A stretch of 64,000 bases of DNA from Drosophila pseudoobscura. Lineage: Eukaryota > Arthropoda > Insecta > Diptera > Drosophilidae. The stretch is from NCBI RefSeq assembly GCF_009870125.1, contig NC_046681.1, positions 13,219,001 through 13,283,000 of the forward strand, written 5' to 3'. Under the pieces are notes generated by a model. That model ran no database searches. It saw only the letters and a program-made list of their open reading frames with translations, and was not told the DNA's origin. Shown here piece by piece: positions 56,934-64,000 of this stretch. Positions within the stretch are counted from its first letter, which is position 1. Each line of letters begins with the position of its first letter. The position numbers and the translations under genes are program-made.

Positions 56934-59900
56934 ATAAACTTTTGCATAGACCGCCTTTAAAGTCCGTAGCATGATAGTGATCTAGTAGCATGATCTAGAT
57001 AATGATGGAAATGCTTTTGCTTCCGTTTAAACCAATCCTCAAAGACCTTTTGTGTACTCCTTTAAAAAGAGGCAACTGTTTATGCAATGTTGAATGTATC
57101 TTGGTCCCTTTATTGCCCAAAGATGCCTTTGATTCAAGCTTTTAAATGGAATTGGAGGTTTTGACCTGGTCATACGAAAAATAGCGAAGGCTACGAAGTA
57201 AATGGCAGCCTTCGTATTACAATGTTCGGGGTCACCAAATTGCTTCTGGTTTGATTTTCAGTATCTAAAAGAGTTCAAGGTGAGAAAATCAGAAAAATTC
57301 TTTGAAAAAATGCAGAATAAGATGCCAGAAAAGTTATGCATGTCCAAGAATCAACCAAGAAGAATCATTTTAACCTATTGGGGTCACCAAACTCCGTTTT
57401 TTATTTTTAAACTTTGTTTTAAAACCCCAGAACCTTGACCCTTACTAAAACGGGCAGAATTAATGCTCAAAGACCATAAAAATATGTAAATTAGCCAATA
57501 ATTTTGATTATTCATCCAGAACATCAGTTTATTTCATTTAAAAATGTCGACTTTTGAACATTTTAATGAGACTATTTTGAATAAGTGTTGAAAATTACTT
57601 TGATACCAGATTTAATCTTCTGACATCAAAAAAAAGTTCAAAAACACACCGCTTTTGAAAGAGATCAAACAGTTAATTACACAGAAATGTTAGAACAAAC
57701 TGCACTCCACTAAAAATGAAAAACAATGCACCCAAAGAGTCTTATGAAGTTCACCGCCCCGCACAGCACCAGACAGAAGTGCTTGTTGGCCTACGGCATC
57801 GCGTGCCAAGTCAACAGGTTGAGCTAGAAAATAGTAAATTCCCAGAGCTAAATCCACTCAAAAACTTTGTTTAGCCCCCCCCCCTTTTCTTGGTTAATTA
57901 AAATGTGGATCTTTGTTCAAAAACGTGAAGCGTTAACAGCCACGGCACCTGAACAAAAGAAAAGAAAACTACTCGGTTAAATGGAACGGAATGCATCTTC
58001 CACCTACGGATGGGGGATGGGGGATGGGTGTGTGTCAACAGCGCGATAGCGTTAGACACGGTTTCCTACTGGGACAGATGGGTGTACTCGTATGTGTGTG
58101 GGCTCCGTGTCAACATTTGAAATTAGAAACAATTAAAAAGGCAGCGCCGACTCAAATATTTGCACAAATTGTGTAAAATCTTGGAGAAGAGAAGCCAGCT
58201 GCTGCCGGTACTGGGGCTGCTGTTCTTTCATCTGCCACCTCGCGTCTGTTGACTCTTGGGAGACATACATAGAGGACAAACAGTGCGTGAACCAAATTAA
58301 GATCCGTTGGCTGCCACAGATTGCAATGAGATCTTCTTGGGGGCGGGGAGGAAACTATCATCATCAAAATTAATAGGAATTCTCCATGTAGCAAAATCTT
58401 TCAGCTCTACAAATTTAAATTCCTAAACAAAGCCATTTACCCATTCCTCAGTTTGGGAATGAATCCCTCGTCCTCCGCCATGTTCTCCATCATTCTTCAG
58501 TCGTATTTCATTTACAATCCCCGTTTGTTTGTACCTTTTGTGCTCTCTCAAGAGTCATAATTCAATAAATAAATGCAAGGCTGACATGTGGACAGGCCGC
58601 CAACATATCGCATCGAGTGCACTCAAAAATTGTGCACAGGATCTCGCCGCTGTGTCCTTGTGCAGGGCTCGCATGAATGAAGTAAAATTTACGGCCACTT
58701 TTTGGCCAAGAAAAAGTACAACAAAGCCGCCGAGCCGCCATCACTGGAGTATCCTGTGATTATATGCAATCATTTGGTATGGGGCACAGGACACGGAACA
58801 GGTATTGGGGCACTGCAAATCTATTAACGCATTGCTGCCTCGCCAGCAGGCTGCAGCCTGCGGACAGAGCCATTCTTCTTTTAGTCATGCTGTTGGTTTT
58901 GATGGGGCATCCGTTGGTGCAGCCACGGGCATGGCATAGAAGGCATCAAGTATGGGGCATGTTGCATGTAAATGATGACCATTAGGGTTAGTCACAAACA
59001 TATCGAAGGGGAGATATTATGGGGACTAGAAATCAATGAAAGTTGAAGGTCTTTAGAGTAAGAAATTATTTATTTTTTATATAAAAAATATCTATTAAAA
59101 ACCACAAAAAAATACCCATGAAACACAATCCCAGAACTCCTTATATCCCTTTAAAATTCGTTAAAATTTCAAATACTGAGTAACCCTAATGACGAGATTT
59201 TTTCACAATTCGTTTAGGGGCTTTGTTGGTGGACACTTCCTGGCTCTTACTACCAATTTTTTACGCATACCATGATGATGATGATGATGTTGATGATCCA
59301 GTTCCACAGCTGCACGGACTGTGTCCAGGAAATTATGATGCATTTTTATGGATTTTCAATGTTTTTGCTTTGGTGCAGTTTTTGCCCCAGCAAGGATTAC
59401 GTTTCGTCAATGGGCCTTCCCCCAAAAGAACTGAGGGATTTTTTGCGGCCAGCTTCCGGGCAGAGCTACGCGTGTTGGTAAATCTTCTCTTTTTTGTTGT
59501 TGTTGCTGGATTGAATGGGATGCTACCTCCAAACTGATTTATGCCTCTTGATGGACGACAGGATTGGGCAATGGGCGATGGGCGATGGGCGATGGGCGAT
59601 GGGCAATGCAACCGTCGGCCATGGGCCCGGCCTGAGAGTGCAACCAAACAAGCAACAGAACAGGCGAACAAAAAAACAGCGTGAAAATTGAGGGCGAATA
59701 AAAATTTATGCATTTTCATTGATATGCAAAGCGTTGTTGCAGCAGCAGCCAGAGGCAGAGGCAGAGCCGAAGATGAAGAAGAGAAGAACTTGTGTGCGCG
59801 TTTCCGTTTCCGCTGCAATGAGAACCGAGTGTGGTGGGGGGGCCATTGGGGTGGCGGTTATGCGTAGGTCGACATGTTTGGCGTATTGTCGAATTGCATA

Positions 59901-62900
59901 ATATGCACTTTTTCATCGGCCATCCGCCAAAAATTTACAGCCCTACACACATCGATTTATTGCCTGACAATTGTCCCTGAATCCTCCCAGCCAGCGGACC
60001 AGCGGACCAACCAACAATGGGAATGCCATCGTCGACCATCGCCCAATGGATTTGTGTCCATGTCCATGGATGTCCTGTCCTGGTCCTGGTGCCGGTGCCG
60101 GTGCTGGTCCTCTCCTGTCCTGGCGCCGAACGGCTCTGAGTTATGAGTGGCGAATGTTTCTGGCGACCGATTGAATGCGATTTTCCACTGCAATTCTCGG
60201 TTGTTTTTTTTTCTCTTCGATTGGTTTGGGGGATTCCATCAGCGAATTTCAATAAAATTTCAGAGAGACACATCCTTTTGGACACGTCGCCTCGATATGT
60301 GCCTGTGCGTATCCATCCTTTGACGCCAATTCGTGTGAAAAATAATGTTTTTAATATTGACAAAAACATGAAAAATGTGAAAACAATAATCGTAAATTTT
60401 TATTAACAGAAAGACACAGCCCAAAAAAATGTCACAGCACAAAAAGTAATCACAATTATGGAATGCATCTCGGCCCTGCCATCAAACCACTTTCCGTTGC
60501 GCTTTTTGTGGATTGAAAAAATGTATATAAATATGCAAAAATATACCGACAATTTCCATGTGAAACGGTTGATTGTTGAGGAAGTTATTCATCAATTGGA
60601 GGGGAAAAACAAGGAAATATTTCAAATGTTTCTATTATATATTATTTAGGAAATGAGGATTATTTATATTCCTTAATTTAGAGGGATATTTTTATAACAA
60701 AAAGAAGACAGAGAAACGGGTCTAACACGGTTCATCATATATTATTTGTTTTTTAATTTAATTGAATTTTTTTAGTGTCTACCGAATCCTATTTTAATCT
60801 CCAAAAAGTCTTTTCCTACTGCTCCCTACATTTACTATAATTTCCAAATGATCTTCATTTAAATATCCCTCCCATAGACCCACTTCTTTAGCCAAAACTC
60901 AAGAGAATATACCTCCCTTCCTTGGTGAAGGGTTTTTTGCGAGACAACTGGCAAATCCAAACAAACGATTGCATTCCAGAGGGTCATCTGGCGGAATTCT
61001 TTTGGCCAAAATATGTAAAGCTTCCCCCAGGGAGCAGGACATCTTGCAGCTGCCCTTTGGGGTATGTTCTGCTGTTGTTTTGCTGTTCTGCGCTGGAGAT
61101 GCGCGCGCGTTCCAGGACACATCATCATCGTAAATCATGGTGGGGCTTTCTCTGGTCGTCTCTCGCTGGGCGAGATGGCTCGGACATTCTCGGTTTTCTC
61201 GGACGTTGGTCGAGGAGTCTAAACATAAAAATAAATAAAAGGCCACGCGGCTGACAGGGGCTTCGCGCAGGACCTCGCACTTGGACAAGCGGACTCGACT
61301 TCGACTCGTATATCTTTTTGTTGCTTTTTTTTCGAGTGTTGCACACACAAAAATTCGCATCGAGAGAGCTGAGCATTTTTGTTGCAGTCAAGAGTTGGTT
61401 GTTGTAAATTTCACAAGGAGTGGGGCGCCACAGAAAGAGGGAGACAGAGAGAGAGAGACGGAGAGCGAGGCGCAGCAAAAGGATTTCATAAAAATTGCGC
61501 AATTTAAAATGTCACAACATAAATTCTGTTTGCGTTTTCTTTATGCAGGCACCAGGATGGGTGTCCAGGATGGGTTCGAGGCAACAATACGAACGAACGC
61601 CAGGCGAAGCACAATAAGTATTAAATTTTGTTAGAAGGACCTCCTCACGGACACTAAGGGCGGCGAAAATGTCCTTCGATGGTAGCAAAACAACAACAGA
61701 ATGAAAGGAAGAGAGCTCCCAAAAGTCGTTGGCTTTGATACACTAAAAGATCGTTTTTTCTATGGTAGATACAGGAAATAGAAAAGCCGATCTGGGCAGT
61801 CGAATGTACAGGCATTTGGTGAGCAAAAATATCAATATTTTATATGGTGGAAGATACTTTTTTGCTTCCATTAAGTGATAATCGAATCGGAATTGTTTTC
61901 TGTCGAGGAACACGTGCCGCGACATCAAGATACCAAGCACTCCGTCTCCAAATACTTCTTTACGTATACTCTCGACTCTCCTTGTGACAAATCCCTCACC
62001 AAACCAATGATACCCTGCTTAAGGGCACAATAAGCCTCCCTTCCAGTGGAAAGCTTGCAGGCGACCCAAAAGATGGGGCAAGACTTGGCGCTGACGCCGC
62101 TGACTGGCTGTCGAGCGACTGAACGAAATGGCAGCCGAGGAAACAAAAGAAATCCAAAATGCACACACACACCCCGACAGCTACGAAGGGGCAGGGGGGG
62201 GGACCACAGGACACCAGAGCGCACCCAGACAGGACACTCGGTGTGGCAAACGAATGGCGCAGAGCAGCCGCCCTTCCAGGAGGGGGGATCCTCCTGTGTT
62301 AGGTGGCCTGCCTCCGGTTCTCGTCAGTGGCATCATCGTGGGGTCCTCTTCGTTGTCCTGGTTGCCTTCTGCAACTCTCGATGTTGTCGTTGTCGTCGTC
62401 GCTGTCGTCATCGTAAGTTTTCGTTTGTTTTTTGTTTTTTTTTTTGCATTTTTACACCAAAGGAAAAGGTTTTTGGATGGAGAAAATCATTTAGGAAGGA
62501 AACTCGTTCATTGTCGGGAATGGAAACCGTTTCTCTCGGTGCACATTTGGTGCAGTGCTCGTCAGTGACATAAATCACAGGACAGTGTTGGTGAATGTCC
62601 CCCTGTGTTGGTGCGGTGTGCGTTTGTGTGCTCGAGAGTGTGTGCAGCCGACTTGAAGCAACGCCCATTGTGCAACACTTTCGTTTTTTTGCTCTCTTTC
62701 AGTTTTCTGCTTTCTTTCATTCCTTTCCTTTTTTTTTGTTGTTGCTCTTTTTGTTTTTTTCCCCACTTCCCATTTGTCGTGCCAGTGCGAGAGGAGTTCC
62801 CTCAACGTTTTTGGGGGTATCTGTGGACTGCAAGCGTTCCCTCTGTGTATCTGTGAGAGTGTCCTGCCTTCTACACCTCCCTGGCATCACACTTCACATT

Positions 62901-64000
62901 CGGAGCTGGAGTTGTCCTTCTGGTGGCCGTAACTATTTTTGCTCCTGGTTGGACATAATCGCGTCTGCATTATTGGTTGATGTTTGTTGTTCTCCAGCAC
63001 CCCCTGCACTTTGCTTTGCATAAAAAAGAACCCCCCCAGTAGTAGGAGCCCTCCTTTGGTCTGGGGCAGCACTACGTTTATCGCCTGGCAGCGTGCTGCA
63101 AGTTAGGTGGGTTGGAGACATAAATATTTTGTTTGTTCATCCTTCCCTCTAGTTCTCCTGCGTTCTCTACGTTGTTTTCCTTTTTGAAGATTATGTGTGT
63201 TTTGTTGCCTGACAGGGATCAGCATAAAATGTTGCAAGCTGAGCTTTTTTTCTCCCAGTATTCTCCTGCAATTGTAGGGTGTCAAAAGGTATGTGGGGTT
63301 TGCAGGGAGGGTATAGATTGGTGATCTGTTGATGTTTAATGAAGATATATTCCTGAGATTTTGCCGAAGCGCAAAATATACATTCTTTCCCCATGAAAAT
63401 GTGCATAAAATTAGAGATGGAGTGCTGAAACTCTGGATATACATATCTTTGTTCATTATCTATTAGTTTTTCAAATTTCATAACAATCCGATGATCTGTT
63501 AGAGTGATACAGCTGCAAGTAATGTATCGATAGCACGTAAAGATTCCCTCGTCTCTTGAGCGCTTTGAAGATCTTTCCCCTGAGAATTCCAGATCATTTC
63601 AGAGTCTATCAATCCTTGTACTGTTGGTTTTTGCCACACGTTTTTTTCTGTGTGTTTGCTCTCGCCTCGAAAGGTGTTTCTGTATCTCCTGTATGTGTGT
63701 TGGGGTATGGAAATTATCCCCCGTATGGCTCGTCCGAACCCGTGTGTGTGTGTGTGTGTGTGTGTGTGGAAAGTCCAGGCAAAAACGGGTTAAATGTTGT
63801 GGCGAATTTGTAATTAGAAATTGTCGCTTGGCGCATTTCATTCTGTTTGTTTGTTTGTTTGTCGTTTTGTTTAGTTTCAAATTGTACTCTTATTTTTGCT
63901 TATGCCAGGCTTTAAATATTACATTCAGGGTCGTAAGTAGGGCTTCTTTTGGAGCAGATTGAAGCGGCATATACAACAAAGAACCAGCCAAAAGAACTCT
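56934..64000. other. Gene-free stretch to the right edge
   Basis: No supported gene in about 7 kb. It contains GGGGATG repeats near 58.01 kb, GATGAT repeats near 59.27 kb, GGGCGAT repeats near 59.57-59.60 kb, GGTGCCGGTGCC-type repeats near 60.08-60.11 kb, GA runs near 61.44-61.46 kb and a TG run near 63.74-63.77 kb. A DRE word TATCGATA lies at 63525-63532. GGGGTCACCAAA appears twice (about 57228 and 57378) without a larger repeat. ORFs are short, antiparallel or repeat-driven. Confidence 0.5.

Noticed and set aside
57202-57438. 78-codon ORF with a repeated GGGGTCACCAAA
   Set aside because: The word occurs only twice, the flanks do not align, and the translation has no family resemblance or promoter support.
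1-64000. CRISPR arrays, prokaryotic operons, tRNA or rRNA genes
   Set aside because: No direct-repeat/spacer pattern, no tRNA B-box with a foldable cloverleaf, and the genes are spliced animal genes.

Overview
The window is an animal nuclear genome segment and almost certainly Drosophila. The evidence is very short GT-AG introns (51-66 nt), fly core-promoter words (DRE TATCGATA, Ohler motif 1), a gustatory-receptor-like pair with the clustered phase-0 introns of the insect chemoreceptor superfamily, and a testis-type Taf5 paralogue resembling cannonball. The many short GC-rich tandem simple repeats in the non-coding DNA remind me of the obscura group, but that is only an impression.

Layout. 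Bases 1-21000 hold no convincing protein gene. They contain a possible 5' non-coding exon at the left edge (strong donor at 285), microsatellites, a small inverted-terminus element (7.9 kb), two families of degenerate local tandem repeats (11.3-11.8 and 14.3-14.9 kb), a frameshifted coding-like relic (16.3-16.9 kb) and an orphan DRE cluster (20.4 kb). From 21 to 57 kb there are nine genes: an intronless Rtf1-like Plus3 protein (minus, 21.0-22.9), a truncated Tom22-like protein (29.9), a BTB-only relative of BTBD9 (36.2), a 45-residue Tom5-like protein (37.4), a spliced Taf5/cannonball WD40 protein (41.5-44.1), an acidic-repeat/SR protein with thirty-three 27-residue repeats (45.2-49.9), a proteasome alpha4-type subunit (51.0-51.8), and a tandem pair of three-exon gustatory-receptor-like genes on the minus strand (52.3-53.6 and 55.4-56.8). 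A foldback repeat sits between the receptor copies. From 57 to 64 kb I see no gene.

Theme. Six of the nine genes are small, diverged or truncated versions of conserved cellular machinery: transcription elongation (Rtf1), TFIID (Taf5), the mitochondrial import pore (Tom22, Tom5), the 20S proteasome (alpha4) and BTBD9. Drosophila often keeps such duplicates for male-germline use, and cannonball is the known example. I infer, without expression data, that this gene-poor region holds several germline-biased paralogues. Flanking gene-free DNA may be introns of a large host gene, but no host exon could be proven. No CRISPR array, prokaryotic system, tRNA or rRNA gene was found.
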